NCBI RefSeq assembly: GCF_964204645.1
Contig: NC_134030.1
Coordinates: 15,588,447 to 15,652,446, forward strand
Reading direction: 5' to 3'
DNA: 64,000 nucleotides
Source of the DNA: Tubulanus polymorphus
Taxonomy: Eukaryota > Nemertea > Palaeonemertea > Tubulaniformes > Tubulanidae
Part shown: positions 32,580 through 43,764 of the stretch, piece by piece
Position numbering within the stretch: position 1 is the first letter of the stretch
Layout: every line of letters begins with the position of its first letter
Notes under the pieces: generated by a model
What the model was told of the DNA's origin: nothing
What the model saw: only the letters and a program-made list of their open reading frames with translations
Database searches by the model: none
Program-made: the position numbers and the translations under genes

Positions 32580-33858
32580 ATGGGGTTTCCAAAAGCTTTC
32601 CAATATAATAAATCAATTAAATATAATATTCCTGCAATAGATTTTTAAAAAAATATTACATATAAAAATTTAGTTTTAAATTCATTAACTAATTTAGAAA
32701 TTTATGTTACTGAATCACAGTTTTTATTTCTAAAATGGAAAATATATTTAATACATATGAAGTTACTTTTACTCGAGATGAATATCATATATATAAAGTA
32801 AAATCTAATATGAAATATTGGCAGAATCAATTAAATTTTGCTGTTTATTGTGCGACAACTGGTTGTGGTATAAGTTGGAATGATCATTGAAATAACTTAG
32901 ATAAAAATTTGAATTATTCTGATTTAAAATTAATTCACACAATATTTAGATTTCACACATATTTTCAAATCAGAATAATATCAAATGAATTAGAATGTCC
33001 TTTACCCGGATCTAAATATTTTAAAGAATTGGATAATAATATTAATCTATCTAAGTTTTATAAAATATGTAATGAATTTAATATGAATATTAAATCCAAT
33101 TGCAAGGTATTGGTGAAGAGTATGAAATAAAAAGAATTGATTATATGCATAGAATTTCAGCTTATCATAATTATAAAATTGATAATAATAATGGTTGGAT
33201 TAATTTCATTTTAGAAAATAGTGTAGGTTTTACTAAAGCTGGAATACAAAGAATAAATCAATCTATTAGAACTTATTTGATATGTATTCTAGGTGCGCAA
33301 GTTGAAACAAGATCACCAATAGTTGGAAATAACACTTCATTCGATGCGCAGAAACAATTCAAAGTATTATTTGAAGATTCAATTCATAATGATAAAAATA
33401 GATCGATTCCAGAAAACATTGTAAGATATCAAAATTATTTAGATAAATCACATATTAGATTAAATAATGGTATAGGCCCTAATCTATTAATTATTTCTAA
33501 TGATTTAGTATTAAAGATGGGAAATATAATTGGTTATAATAATTTAATTAAAACTGCAACAATAAATAATTCATTTGGATTGAATGATATAAATAAAAAG
33601 ATTATTACTGCTCCAAAATTAATGGAAGGTGAAAAAAATAAAAAACATATTCAATCAACAGAAACTAAAACTAAGAATATTAAATTGAATAATGATTCTA
33701 AAATAAAAGATTACAATACATCAGAAAATATAAAAACTGATAATATTCAACATGATATAATTAAAACTAATGATGATAATAAATCCCATGAAAATGCTAA
33801 ATTAGCTATAACTTGTATAGGAATTGTAATAGGAGGAATATTATATTTTAAATTTTAA
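32580..33858 (+). pseudogene. Conserved ~440-aa Polinton protein, element D
   Basis: Homologue of 16330 and 40914. Damage: a frameshift near 32645, another near 32722, TGA near 32887, and a deletion of about 20 bp near 33097 that removes the DFRAHGKL segment. The last 252 codons (from 33100) are open and keep the FTKAGIQRINQSIRTYLICI motif and C-terminal hydrophobic span. Confidence 0.8.
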
Positions 33859-33874
33859 TTTTTTTATTTTATAG

Positions 33875-33917
33875 ATGGAAGTAGAAAGGATTGAAATGGA
33901 TCATTTAGATGAGCCTG
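33875..33917 (+). pseudogene. Coiled-coil/membrane protein gene of element D, first exon-like fragment before E
   Basis: The gene begins at ATG 33875 (tttatagATG) and reads MEVERIEMDHLDEP before element E interrupts it. The continuation (ISDEQPPDFDEISFSNDN) lies at 51959-52020, and the bulk at 53288-55061. The AGCCTG at 33912-33917 is repeated at 51953-51958. Confidence 0.85.
33912..33917. repeat. Left target-site duplication AGCCTG of element E
   Basis: Identical to 51953-51958 on the other side of E. Removing one copy plus E restores continuity of element D's gene, which confirms it as a true duplication. Confidence 0.93.
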
Positions 33918-34185
33918 AGTAATAGGGGTAATAGGCTTTCAAGCCAAAGGTCGAACGGTCGAGCTCGTAAAAAATGAAAAAACATAAAAATAATTACAAT
34001 TTCTACTTGAATTACTCGCAAAACTCATAAAAATGAAAAATAAATTCTCACACGCTCGAATTTATTTTTCATTTTATGAGTTTCACTCCTAATTCAAGTA
34101 GAAATTGTAATTATTTTTATGTTTTTTCATTTTTACTCACCCGCCCGTTCAACCTTTAGCTTGAAAGCCTATTACCCCTATTACT
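33918..34185. repeat. Left terminal palindrome of element E, with nested hairpin
   Basis: 268 bp. The outer arm 33918 to about 34020 pairs with 34085-34185. The loop itself holds a second perfect hairpin, aaaatgaaaaataaattc...gaatttatttttcatttt (about 34030-34075), giving a T-shaped potential structure. Unlike C and D, no inner AGTAATAGGAAAA terminus follows: sequence jumps at tattcat into the leader of the polymerase. Confidence 0.88.
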
Positions 34186-34250
34186 CTTAAAATATTCATT
34201 TAAATCATTGAACTTCTAAAATCAATTTTAATAAAAAATTTAGTATTAAA

Positions 34251-37200
34251 ATGGAAGCAAATAAGTACTACTGCCCAACATGTAATATCGATATAGATAA
34301 ATCCCAAAAAGCAAGACACAATAAAACTAGAACACATTTAGAGAATAAATTGAAACTAGAATATAAAGATGATATATTAGAAACTAAATTAGAAGAATTA
34401 AAGGATGAAAAAGAAACATACAAATGTGATACATGTAATCAATCATTCAGTGATAAAAGATATTATAAAGAACATTTAAAATCTATAAGTCATATTAGAA
34501 ATAAGAATAATGATATTTTAGGTGAAGATTATTTTGATAATGATAACGATAAGAAACAGAAGACAATTAAAAGAATAAAAAATAAATTAAACAATAAAAG
34601 ACCATATATGGAAGATGTAAGAAATCATATTAATTCATTAGATAATAAAAAAGATATAGAGATAACCGAAGCATTTAAAAGTGATATTGGTCCAGCAGCT
34701 ATCGAGTTTAAATTTCATAAAGGAAAAACAATAGAAGAAAATAAAAAACATTTAGAAAATATGAAAGAAATAATAAAAATAATTACAGATGTTGAATATC
34801 CTAAAATAAGTATATCAGTTAAAGTAAAGTTTATAAAATCTGAAGATAAACCAATATATAATATAAATTCTCATTCATAACATATTATATCTAAACAACA
34901 TATAGATGATAAATTAAATAAATGTTATAATGAAATAAAAACTAAAATAGAAGAGAAATATTTTGAAGGATCTGGTTTAATATTTGATGAAATAATATTT
35001 ATGACTTTACATGTTTATAACACAAAATATAATAAGTTAACTAAATCAAAACCAATAGATGAAAATAATTTATCATATTATAAAGATGATAGTATAAATG
35101 GAACAAGTTATATTAAACTACCATTTAAAACTAATGGTGTAATAAATATACAAAATTTTGATAATAAATGTTTTATATGGGCTATAATAAGTTGTTTACA
35201 CCCAGTTGAAGATTATAAACAACATAGTTTTAGATTAACTCATTATAAACAATTTGAAAATAATTATAAGATAGATAAGTATCCTGTTAGAATTAAAAAT
35301 ATTCCAAAAATAGAAAGAGATAATAATTTAAAGATAAATGATAAATTGATTTAATCAAATTACCAAATACAAAAGGAAATAATATTAAACATTATACATT
35401 AGAACCTTTATACCTATCAAAAGATTCTGATTCAAATGATGTTATAGATATATTATATTATGAGAATCATTATATGTGGATTAAACAAATAGATTTATTT
35501 TTTAGAACAGAAAGTGATCACCATAATAAAATATATCTATGTAGAAAATGTTTACATAAATTTAGTAATGAAAGTACATTATTAAATCATAAACAACTAT
35601 GTGATAATCATGATTATTGTAAATTAGTTTTACCAAATGAAAAGGATAAAATATTAGAATTCAAAAAATATGATTACAAAAATAAAGTACCATTTGTAAT
35701 ATATGGAGATTTTGAATCATTAAATAAAGAATTAACAGATAAAGATAGAAAAGATATATATTATAAAAGAAAGAAATTAAATCTAATGAAAGTGATTATT
35801 CAGAAGAACCACCAAAAACAAATACTATTAAAAAGATTCATCAATCAGCTGCAGCTTTCGGGTTATATATTAAATCTAATTATCCAGAACTAATTGAAAG
35901 TGAATATTATAATTACAGAAATGAAAATGTTATCAATCATTTTTGTGACTTATTAATTGAATATGAAATAAAATTTAATGAAAAGTTGAATAAAAATATA
36001 GAAATAATTATGACAGAAGAAGATAAAGAAGAATTTGAGTTTGCAGATAAATGTTATTATTGTGAAAAGATATTTAATTATAAAGATAAAAAAGTAAGAG
36101 ACCATGATCATTTGAATGGAAAGTTTAGAGGCGCTGCACATGAGAATTGTAACTTACAAGCTAAGAAAATTAACTTTGTACCAGTTATATTTCATAACCT
36201 ATCAGGATATGATGCACATTTATTTATCAAACAGCTATGTCATAAAATAGAAGAAATCAATAATGAAATAGAAATATTAAATTCAAATAGATCAAAAGAT
36301 AAAATACCAACTTATAAATTTAGAATGTTAGCTAAAACATCTGAGAATTATATATCATTCCAATTTGGTTGTCTAAGATTTATAGATTCATATAGATTTT
36401 TAAATAGTTCATTAGATAACTTATCAAAATCATTAGTTGATGATGAATTGAAGATATTAAAAGAATATTACCCAAATAATGATGATTTTCAATTAATGAG
36501 ATATAAAGGCGCAATTCCATATTCTTTCAATAAAAATCATAATGATTTTAAAATAACTGAATTATTGAAAGAACAATTTTATGATGAATTAAAAAATGAA
36601 TATGTTAAAGATGAAGTCTATAATAGAACATTGAATATTTGGAATCATTTCAAAATAGAAAATCATGGGCAATTAGTAGATTTATATTTAAAATCAGATG
36701 TATTATTATTAACCGATATATTCGAAAGGTTTAGAGATGTAAACCTAAAATATTTCAATATTGATCCTTGTCATTGTTATTCATCACCAGGATTAACATG
36801 GGATTGTGGATTAAAATTTACAGATATAAAAATGGATTTGTTAACAAATATAGATCAATTATTATTATTTGAAAAATCTATAAGAGGAGGTGTTTCAGGT
36901 GTATTGGGTGATAGATATTTCAATGTAAATGATAATCCTGGATATAAATTATTATACATAGATGCAAATAATCTTTATGGTTGGGCAATGATGGAACCAC
37001 AACCTTATGGGATGTTTGAAATAACTGAAGTTTTACAAATTGATAAATTTGATTGGAAGAAAAGAATTCTAGATATTGCAGATGGTTCAGATACTGGTTA
37101 CTTCTTTGTTGTAGATTTAGAATACCCTGAAAATATTAAATTCAAATCTAGAAATCTAGCATATTGTCCCGAACATAAAACTGTTAAACATGAAGAATTA

Positions 37201-38286
37201 TCAAATTATCAAAAAAGAATTAAACCCGATAATCATATTCATACTGAAAAGTTAATGGTAACTCAAGAAGATACATATAATTATGTAGTACATTATAGAA
37301 TGTTGAAGTTTTATTTGAGACAAGGAATGATATTAAAAAAAGTACATAGATATATTTCATTCAGTCAATCTAAATGGTTAAAAAAATATATAGATTTTAA
37401 TACTACACAGAGAACTAAATCTAAAACTGATTTTGAAAAAGATTTTTTTAAGTTAATGAATAATGCATTCTATGGTAAGACTTGTGAAAATATTAGAAAT
37501 AGAAATGATATTGAGTTAGTTAGTAATGGTAAAAGGATAAGGCATTTACAATCATATCCTAAGTTTATAGGTAACAGAATATTTGATGAAAATTTAGCTG
37601 CAGTTAAAATGAGGAGAACGTCTATTAAATTCAATAAACCTATATTTATTGGTTCGACTGTTTTAGAATTATCAAAGTTATTAATGTATAAATTTTACTA
37701 TAACATATTACAACCCCATTTTGGAGAAAAGAATATAGAAATTCTATACTTTGATACAGATTCTTACATATTAAAGATAAAAACTGATAACATAACTGAT
37801 GATTTAAAAACATTAAAACATCATTTTGATTTCAGTAACTATCCTAAAAATCATGAATTGTTTACCAATGATAATAAAAAAGTTCCTGGGAAGTTTAAGG
37901 ATGAATTAGGTGGTGAAGAAATGATAGAGTTCATTGGTATTAGATCTAAAATGTATAGTTATAAAACTAAAACTCATGAAGCTAAAAAGTTAAAAGGAAT
38001 TACCAAAAGCGTTGTTGAAAAGAATATTAATTTCAAAGATTACATCAATTGTATATTTAATGAAGAAGTTAGAAAACATAAGATGAAATGTTTAAGATCT
38101 GAAGATCATGAAATGTATATTGAAGAAATAGAGAAGATAAGTTTGAATCCATTTGATGATAAAAGATATATTTTAGATGATGGAATCCACACAGTCGCCT
38201 ATGGTTGCAATTTAGATGAATATATAAAATTCAAAAGAGAAGAAACAAAAGAAAATGAGATTATGAAAAGGATTCTAACGTGTTAA
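34251..38286 (+). pseudogene. Family B DNA polymerase, element E (three lesions)
   Basis: The best-preserved polymerase. N-terminal Cys2His2-like fingers at residues about 7-27 and 62-85; exonuclease motif YGDFES near 35704; endonuclease VII-like module YYCEKIF...RDHDHLNGKFRGAAHENCNL near 36055-36160; motif A YIDANNLYGWAM near 36955; motif B KLMNNAFYGKTC near 37450; motif C YFDTDSY near 37750 with no intein; end RILTC. Lesions: TAA at 34878-34880 (Gln in the other copies), a frameshift near 35345 and a 1-nt deletion near 35781. The last 766 codons (from 35986) are open, including all catalytic motifs. The long N-terminal extension has no recognisable terminal-protein domain. Confidence 0.9.
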
Positions 38287-38314
38287 TCAATTTCAATAAA
38301 AATTTGTATAATAA

Positions 38315-38656
38315 ATGGAGAGTAAACAAGTACACAGTGAATTCTTAGATAGAATTAAAGATACTTCAAGCGTCAAATCTGTAGATTATAAATTTAAAAA
38401 ACTAACTGAGTTAACAATTCACAAGAAATATCTAATTACAAATATTGTTACAGTTACTAATAAATATGGAGATAAATTAGTAATTCATTTAGAATATGAA
38501 GGATTAAAAGGAAATGAATATAAATTCAGAACTTATTTACCAGATAGATTTCATAGATTATCAAGTGAAGATCTAGAAGAATTATGTTCTGGAGATTTCT
38601 ATTTCGTATACAAAGGTAAGAATGAAAAAGGGCACCATGAAATAGATTTCGAATAA
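38315..38656 (+). CDS. Small OB-fold-like protein (113 aa), element E
   Basis: Intact; same core as 30441. It starts 29 nt after the polymerase stop in the context aaaaatttgtataataaATG, whereas the C and D copies have ttaaaATG. The proposed single-strand DNA-binding or replication-accessory role rests only on its beta-rich pattern and its fixed place beside the polymerase. It could equally be a regulatory or virion protein. Confidence 0.65.
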   Translation: MESKQVHSEFLDRIKDTSSVKSVDYKFKKLTELTIHKKYLITNIVTVTNKYGDKLVIHLEYEGLKGNEYKFRTYLPDRFHRLSSEDLEELCSGDFYFVYKGKNEKGHHEIDFE

Positions 38657-38673
38657 GAAAATATGTAAAATAA

Positions 38674-39418
38674 ATGGTAGAATTAAAAGAATACAGAATA
38701 TTTGTTGATTCTAGAAAACTTACAAATTATAAATCACATAATTTATTAGTACAATTAGATAGAGAATTTAAGAATTGTATAGATTTAAAATTAGTAAATA
38801 TAAGTTTATGTAATTCTTTTCATAATATATCGGATAAAAGTTTTGATCATAGAGACTTTTTAATTCATATTAGAAATATAAATAAATGGTTTCAACTAAT
38901 TTTAAAACCAGGATTATATAATTTAGATACATTAGCACAAGAAATTAATCGGAGAGCACGATTAAAACTTAAAAGTGAAGATAAATTTTCAATTAGATTT
39001 ATAAAAAGTGATAGTTCTAATAAAATTAAAATAAAGTTAGATGATGAAAACAAACATGCATTTATGGTAAGGAAACCTTTAGCTAAACTGTTAGGAATTA
39101 AACCACAAACTGTTACAGGAAACGTAGACGGTAATTCAAATATAATACCTTTTACACATTTTTATATTTATTGCAATTTAATTGACCCAACAAAAACATT
39201 TGAAGCAACTAAAGATACAATTTGTAATTCTGGTTTATTAAATATTTTACCATTAAAAAATGTTAAACAATTTGGAACGCAAATAAATTATAATTTAACA
39301 GAATTGTATTCCTCAATTTAATAATTTTAAATTAGAAATAAGAAATCATAATGGATACTTAATTGATTTGAATAACTTTCCTGTAATTTATGAATTAGTT
39401 ATAAGATGTAAAGAGTAA
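38674..39418 (+). pseudogene. Minor capsid (penton-like) protein, element E
   Basis: About 250 codons long in its undamaged form. N-terminal strand region VELKEYRIFVDSRKLTNY, then a FYIYCNLIDPTKTFEATKD segment in the middle and a C-terminal end LDLNNFPVIYELVIRC. The pattern (N-terminal EYRIFVD, central YIYCN, C-terminal LIDLNN...LVIR) resembles the single jelly-roll minor capsid proteins of animal Polintons. Relative to D, 14 bp are missing near 39305 (acagaa/ttgtat), so the open frame ends at 39321 although the rest is alignable to 39418. It lies 18 nt after the OB-fold-like gene. Confidence 0.65.
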
Positions 39419-39435
39419 TTTTTTTCACTATATAA

Positions 39436-39783
39436 ATGAATATAACTGTTGGACCGAGTATATGTTTTGGATTTGATTTTAAACGTGAGAAAGAAATGAA
39501 ATTTAACATGAATGATGTAATAACACATATCAAAAATATTGCATTTTCTAATGAAACAACATTTGAGTATGAAACAACAATAGATAAAGAAACTTTAAAT
39601 GTAGAAAAGATTACTGAGTCTTTAAGATTTTATGAATTAGATGAAGATTTTATCATCGATGATATTAAAAACATATTAACCAAAATATATGATAATCATA
39701 AAACTAGTAATGAAATAAATGTTGAATTAATCATAAATAAGTTAACTAAATATTTTGATGATAGTAATTTTTTTGATAAATAA
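39436..39783 (+). CDS. Hypothetical protein (115 aa), element E
   Basis: Intact. It begins MNITVGPSICFGFDFKREKE and continues as an acidic, helix-rich protein (FIIDDIKNILTKIYDN, INVELIINKLTKYFDD). There is no membrane span and no recognisable motif. It is the reference for the broken copy at 14834; element D has lost it. Its stop directly abuts the next start (TAAATG). It could be a small structural or scaffolding protein, given its position between the penton-like and membrane proteins. Confidence 0.6.
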   Translation: MNITVGPSICFGFDFKREKEMKFNMNDVITHIKNIAFSNETTFEYETTIDKETLNVEKITESLRFYELDEDFIIDDIKNILTKIYDNHKTSNEINVELIINKLTKYFDDSNFFDK

Positions 39784-39996
39784 ATGAGTGATAATAAGTG
39801 GATAATAACTGGATTATATAATGGCGCATTACTATCAGTTGGAACGGTTGGTTATTCAATGGTATTAAAAAAAGTATTCAAAATGGGAAGTGTTAATGTT
39901 GATATAAATGATATTTTAAAGTTAACATTAGCAGTTACTTTATCTAATTTAACTATTGATTATTTGGAAAAACAAAAATATATTCCTCCCATATAA
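39784..39996 (+). CDS. Small membrane protein (70 aa), element E
   Basis: Intact; three residues (RFD) shorter than the C copy at 15192. Hydrophobic N-terminal segment LYNGALLSVGTVGYSMVL and a second LTLAVTLSNLTI, then the invariant tail EKQKYIPPI. The start is fused to the preceding stop, suggesting coupled expression. Confidence 0.65.
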   Translation: MSDNKWIITGLYNGALLSVGTVGYSMVLKKVFKMGSVNVDINDILKLTLAVTLSNLTIDYLEKQKYIPPI

Positions 39997-40020
39997 ATGC
40001 ATAATTTTTTTGCTAAATAA

Positions 40021-40443
40021 ATGGCTTCTGCAATTATAACTATTATAGGATCAGCAATTGTTAACGCTTTAGCATTTACTGGTGGTGGTTATTTATTTAA
40101 ACATATTGATAAAAATAGTTCATTAGGAGAACAAAGAAGACATAACTTAGCGTTAGAGAAATACAATAAAGCTGCAGAAGAATATAGAGAAAAGAGGCAA
40201 AACTATATGGATTACATCAATAAAGAATTATATGATCAGAAGATTTCACATAGAGATTTTCAATCAGTTGATGATGCAATGAGTTTATATAACGCAGTAA
40301 CAAATAAAGAAAAATTACATCTATACAAACCTAAATTATCAGATTATTATACCCCAAGTAAAGAACAACAGAAATATGAAATAATATGGATTTTAGGTGG
40401 AACAGTTATTGTTATATTTGTTGCTTATAAATTTACTAATTAG
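40021..40443 (+). CDS. Two-span membrane protein (140 aa), element E
   Basis: Intact reference copy. Hydrophobic residues about 3-27 (SAIITIIGSAIVNALAFTGG), an amphipathic charged middle (about 40-110), and a C-terminal span about 121-137 (IIWILGGTVIVIFVAYKF). Start context ttttttgctaaataaATG. Two spans bracketing a charged helix would suit a protein of the virion inner layer; this is inference. Confidence 0.7.
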   Translation: MASAIITIIGSAIVNALAFTGGGYLFKHIDKNSSLGEQRRHNLALEKYNKAAEEYREKRQNYMDYINKELYDQKISHRDFQSVDDAMSLYNAVTNKEKLHLYKPKLSDYYTPSKEQQKYEIIWILGGTVIVIFVAYKFTN

Positions 40444-40462
40444 TAATTTTTATTCTAAATAA

Positions 40463-40897
40463 ATGGAAGATAAAGTTGATAGTATTGATATTATTCCTCA
40501 TGATATAAATAAAACTAAATTAAAAACATATTTAGAAAAACAAATATTAGAATTTGAAAGTGACTTAAAGATAAAAAAGAAAAAATATTTAAAAAGTAAA
40601 ATTATATATTATTTGATTATAAGTGGTTCGGTTACAATTAGTTCTGTAATAACATTTCTAGCAATATTCAGCCCATTAACACCTTTAGCTATATCAATTG
40701 GTGTGTTAGGATTAAGTTCAAGTGTTTTAACTGGTATCAGTTCAAAATTAAATATAAAAAGTAATAAAGAAAAAATAAAATCTTATATAAAAGAAATTAA
40801 TAAATTAAAGAACACACTAGATTATATAATAAGTTTAAATGGTCATATAACAGTTGAAGAACAAGATAAATTATTAAAAGAATTAATAAATTATTAA
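40463..40897 (+). CDS. Membrane/coiled-coil protein (144 aa), element E
   Basis: Intact, 144 codons, the same layout as 15879: basic helix, long hydrophobic hairpin (YLIISGSVTISSVITFLAIF and LAISIGVLGLSSSVLTGI), then a charged helix (KSYIKEINKLKNTLDYI). Only a few substitutions from the C copy, mostly conservative, so the protein seems to have been under selection before the copies decayed. Confidence 0.7.
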   Translation: MEDKVDSIDIIPHDINKTKLKTYLEKQILEFESDLKIKKKKYLKSKIIYYLIISGSVTISSVITFLAIFSPLTPLAISIGVLGLSSSVLTGISSKLNIKSNKEKIKSYIKEINKLKNTLDYIISLNGHITVEEQDKLLKELINY

Positions 40898-40913
40898 TTT
40901 TTTAGTTATATAA

Positions 40914-42242
40914 ATGGGGTTTCCAAAAGCTTTCCAATATAATAAATCAATTAAATATAATATTCCGGCAATAGATTTTAAGAAAAATATTATATATAGA
41001 AATATAGTTTTAAATTCATTAACTAATTTAGAAATTTATGTTACTGAATCACAGTTTTTTATTTCTAAAATGGAAAATATATTTAATACATATGAAGTTA
41101 CTTTTACTCGAGATGAATATCATATATATAAAGTAAAATCTAATATGAAATATTGGCAGAATCAATTAAATTTTGCTGTTTATTGTGCAACAACAGGATG
41201 TGGAATTAGTTGGAATGATCATTTAAATAACTTAGATAAAAATTTGAAGTATTCTGATTTAAAATTAATTCACACAATATTTAGATTTCACTCATATTTT
41301 CAAATCAGAATAATATTAAATGAATTAGAATGTCCTTTACCCGGGTCTAAATATTTTAAAGAATTAGATAATAATATTAATATATCCAAGTTTTATAAAA
41401 TATGTAATGAATTTAATATAAATATTAATTCCGATTTCAGAGCGCATGGTAAATTACAAGGTGTTAGTGAACAGTATGAAATAAAAAGAATTGATTATAT
41501 GCATAGAATTGGAGCTTATCATAATTATAAAATTGATAATAATAATGGTTGGGTTAATTTCATTTTAGAAAATGGTGAAGGTTTTACAAAATCAGGTATA
41601 CAAAGAATAAATCAATCTATTAGAATTTATTGGATATGTATTTTAGGTGCTCAAGTTGAAACAAGATCACCGATAATTGGAAATTTGAATACATCATTCG
41701 ATACACAAAAACAATTTAAAGTTTTATTTGAAGATTCAATTCATAATGATAAAAATAGATCGATTCCAGAAAACATTATAAGATATCAAAATTATTTAGA
41801 TAAATCTCATGTAAGACTTAATTATTGTATAGGCCCTGATCTATTAATTATTTCTAATGATTTAGTATTAAAGATGGGAAATATAATTGGTTATAATAAT
41901 CTAATTAAAACTGCAACAATAAATAATTCATTTGGGTTAAATGATATAAATAAAAAGATTATTACTGCTCCAAAATTAATGGAAGGTGAAAAAAATAAAA
42001 AACACATTCAATCAACTGAAACTAAAACTAAGAATATTAAATTAAATAATGATTCTAAAATAAAAGATTACAATACATCAGAAAATGGTGCCGTACGGCA
42101 CCCACACGGTGATAATAGAACTGATAAAATTCAACATGATATAATTAAACTAAATGATGATAATAAATCCCATGAAAATACTAAATTAGCTATAACTTGT
42201 ATAGGAATTGTAATCGGAGGAATATTATATTTTAAATTTTAA
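40914..42242 (+). CDS. Conserved ~440-aa Polinton protein, element E (with micro-insert)
   Basis: Intact, 442 codons. It has the same landmarks as 16330, including the CATTGCGISWNDHL and INQSIRIYWICILGAQVETRSPI segments and the C-terminal span. It differs in carrying the extra residues GAVRHPHGDNR at about 392-402, encoded by a GC-rich 27-nt block (42087-42113) that C and D lack. The block sits in the poorly conserved, hydrophilic linker before the C-terminal span, where insertion would be tolerated. Confidence 0.75.
   Translation: MGFPKAFQYNKSIKYNIPAIDFKKNIIYRNIVLNSLTNLEIYVTESQFFISKMENIFNTYEVTFTRDEYHIYKVKSNMKYWQNQLNFAVYCATTGCGISWNDHLNNLDKNLKYSDLKLIHTIFRFHSYFQIRIILNELECPLPGSKYFKELDNNINISKFYKICNEFNININSDFRAHGKLQGVSEQYEIKRIDYMHRIGAYHNYKIDNNNGWVNFILENGEGFTKSGIQRINQSIRIYWICILGAQVETRSPIIGNLNTSFDTQKQFKVLFEDSIHNDKNRSIPENIIRYQNYLDKSHVRLNYCIGPDLLIISNDLVLKMGNIIGYNNLIKTATINNSFGLNDINKKIITAPKLMEGEKNKKHIQSTETKTKNIKLNNDSKIKDYNTSENGAVRHPHGDNRTDKIQHDIIKLNDDNKSHENTKLAITCIGIVIGGILYFKF
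42087..42113 (+). repeat. 27-nt in-frame micro-insert, copy 1 (AVRHPHG)
   Basis: GC-rich block with the perfect palindrome GCCGTACGGC. Related blocks lie at 45789-45815 and 48219-48245 in other genes of element E. It is absent at the matching points of C (near 17510) and D (near 33722). Confidence 0.85.
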
Positions 42243-42258
42243 TTTTTTTATTATGTAA

Positions 42259-43719
42259 ATGGATGTAGAAGGTGGAGAAGATATTCCATTGGATGACATG
42301 GGAAATAATAATGAAGGATATATTGATGATGATTATAATGATGCAAAAACTAATATTGATAATGATGATGAATCAGCATATAATTCTAATTTAGCAGATA
42401 GTGGTTCTAAAGCCCCATCAACAGATGAATTTGATAGAAGAACTAGATCGAGAATAAATCCTGAAAATGAAAATCAAGGTTTAAAAAAGGAAGATTTAGA
42501 AAATATTGGATTTATATATAAGTTTCAAGATGTATTTAAAGATTCTGGATATAATATAAATTACAGAGGCGCCAGACTTTTAGTAAATGATTTAAAATAT
42601 TTAGATGGTGAATATTATTATAAATTGAAAGATGATTATTATATTAATATCTCTTATAAAACTCAAAATATAATATTAGCAGAATCAACTTTGCTTAAGT
42701 TAGAACCAGATAGAATTAAGAGAATAAGTATTAGTAATGAAATAACTGATGTTACACAAGAAGAAAGAGATAATAATAGAAAAGAATTCAAACAAAGAAT
42801 TAATGAATTATTTGAAACAATCGATAATAATTTAGAAACAGAAACAACTTCTGAACAGAATATAACTTCCAAAACTAGTAAACTTAAATCAAACACTGAA
42901 GTTCAAACTGAAAAACTTTTACCGAATGGATTACTTGATGCAACAGATCAAGAAATAGAAGCTTTAAGTATGTTTTCTAAAAAAACAATTAGAGAAATAA
43001 TAAGTATACGAAATGACGCCGATAAAATTGCTCGCGAAAAACATATTAGATATAATAAAATTAAACCTTTAGAAAATAAATTATTTGACACCAGAAAAGA
43101 ATTAGAACAATTAAAATTAGATAGAGAATTTAAAATTATTGAAGAAATTGAATTTAAAAAAAGAAATGCATATTTAGAAAAAGAAATTGATGATTTAAAA
43201 TATAACATAGAATTTCAGAAAGAAAAAATGAAATTATTATTAAAATCATATGATTATTGTATCAATAGATTAAAAGTTGTTGTTAAAGAGTTAATACTAA
43301 AACCAAATTCTGAAATATCATTAAAAGACAGAATAAAATTATTATTTAAGTTTGAAGGAATAACAGTTCTTTCAATTCTAACAGCTGTAACTATGTTATT
43401 TACAACAATTGGTTTAGCAATATCAAATGCTTTGAAATCTACTCCCACTCCCAATAAACCAGATAAACCTCCAGGTAATAATTCTATACAAGATAAAGTT
43501 AAAGATGGTTTAAAGAAATTAGCAAAATATTTATGGGAACTATCTAAAAAATCTGCTGCAGCTTTACCAGGAGTTATTGCTTCAATTGTTGGTTTTATAT
43601 TGAAATCTGCAGGAAACATTATTAACTTTGCTGCTGAACATATTATTTTATTTTTAATTACAGTTGTAAGTGCTATTATTTTTGGGTTAGTGAATATGAT
43701 ATCAAAAAATATCAAGTAA
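42259..43719 (+). CDS. Coiled-coil/membrane protein (486 aa), element E
   Basis: Intact. Acidic N-terminus; a variable domain (IGFIYKFQDVFKDSGYNINY...DDYYINISYK, residues about 80-135) unrelated to that of C and D; charged coiled coil (about 240-340, EKEIDDLKYNIEFQKEKMKL); hydrophobic stretch (LSILTAVTMLFTTIGLAISNAL, about 374-396); proline linker TPTPNKPDKPPG; amphipathic C-terminal helices and a final span (LFLITVVSAIIFGLVNMI). The C-terminal half is highly conserved with C and D. Probably a membrane-inserting virion protein; function unknown. Start context ttttttattatgtaaATG. Confidence 0.75.
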   Translation: MDVEGGEDIPLDDMGNNNEGYIDDDYNDAKTNIDNDDESAYNSNLADSGSKAPSTDEFDRRTRSRINPENENQGLKKEDLENIGFIYKFQDVFKDSGYNINYRGARLLVNDLKYLDGEYYYKLKDDYYINISYKTQNIILAESTLLKLEPDRIKRISISNEITDVTQEERDNNRKEFKQRINELFETIDNNLETETTSEQNITSKTSKLKSNTEVQTEKLLPNGLLDATDQEIEALSMFSKKTIREIISIRNDADKIAREKHIRYNKIKPLENKLFDTRKELEQLKLDREFKIIEEIEFKKRNAYLEKEIDDLKYNIEFQKEKMKLLLKSYDYCINRLKVVVKELILKPNSEISLKDRIKLLFKFEGITVLSILTAVTMLFTTIGLAISNALKSTPTPNKPDKPPGNNSIQDKVKDGLKKLAKYLWELSKKSAAALPGVIASIVGFILKSAGNIINFAAEHIILFLITVVSAIIFGLVNMISKNIK

Positions 43720-43764
43720 ACCATGATATCAAAAAATAAATAATTAATTTTTTTTGTTAAATAA

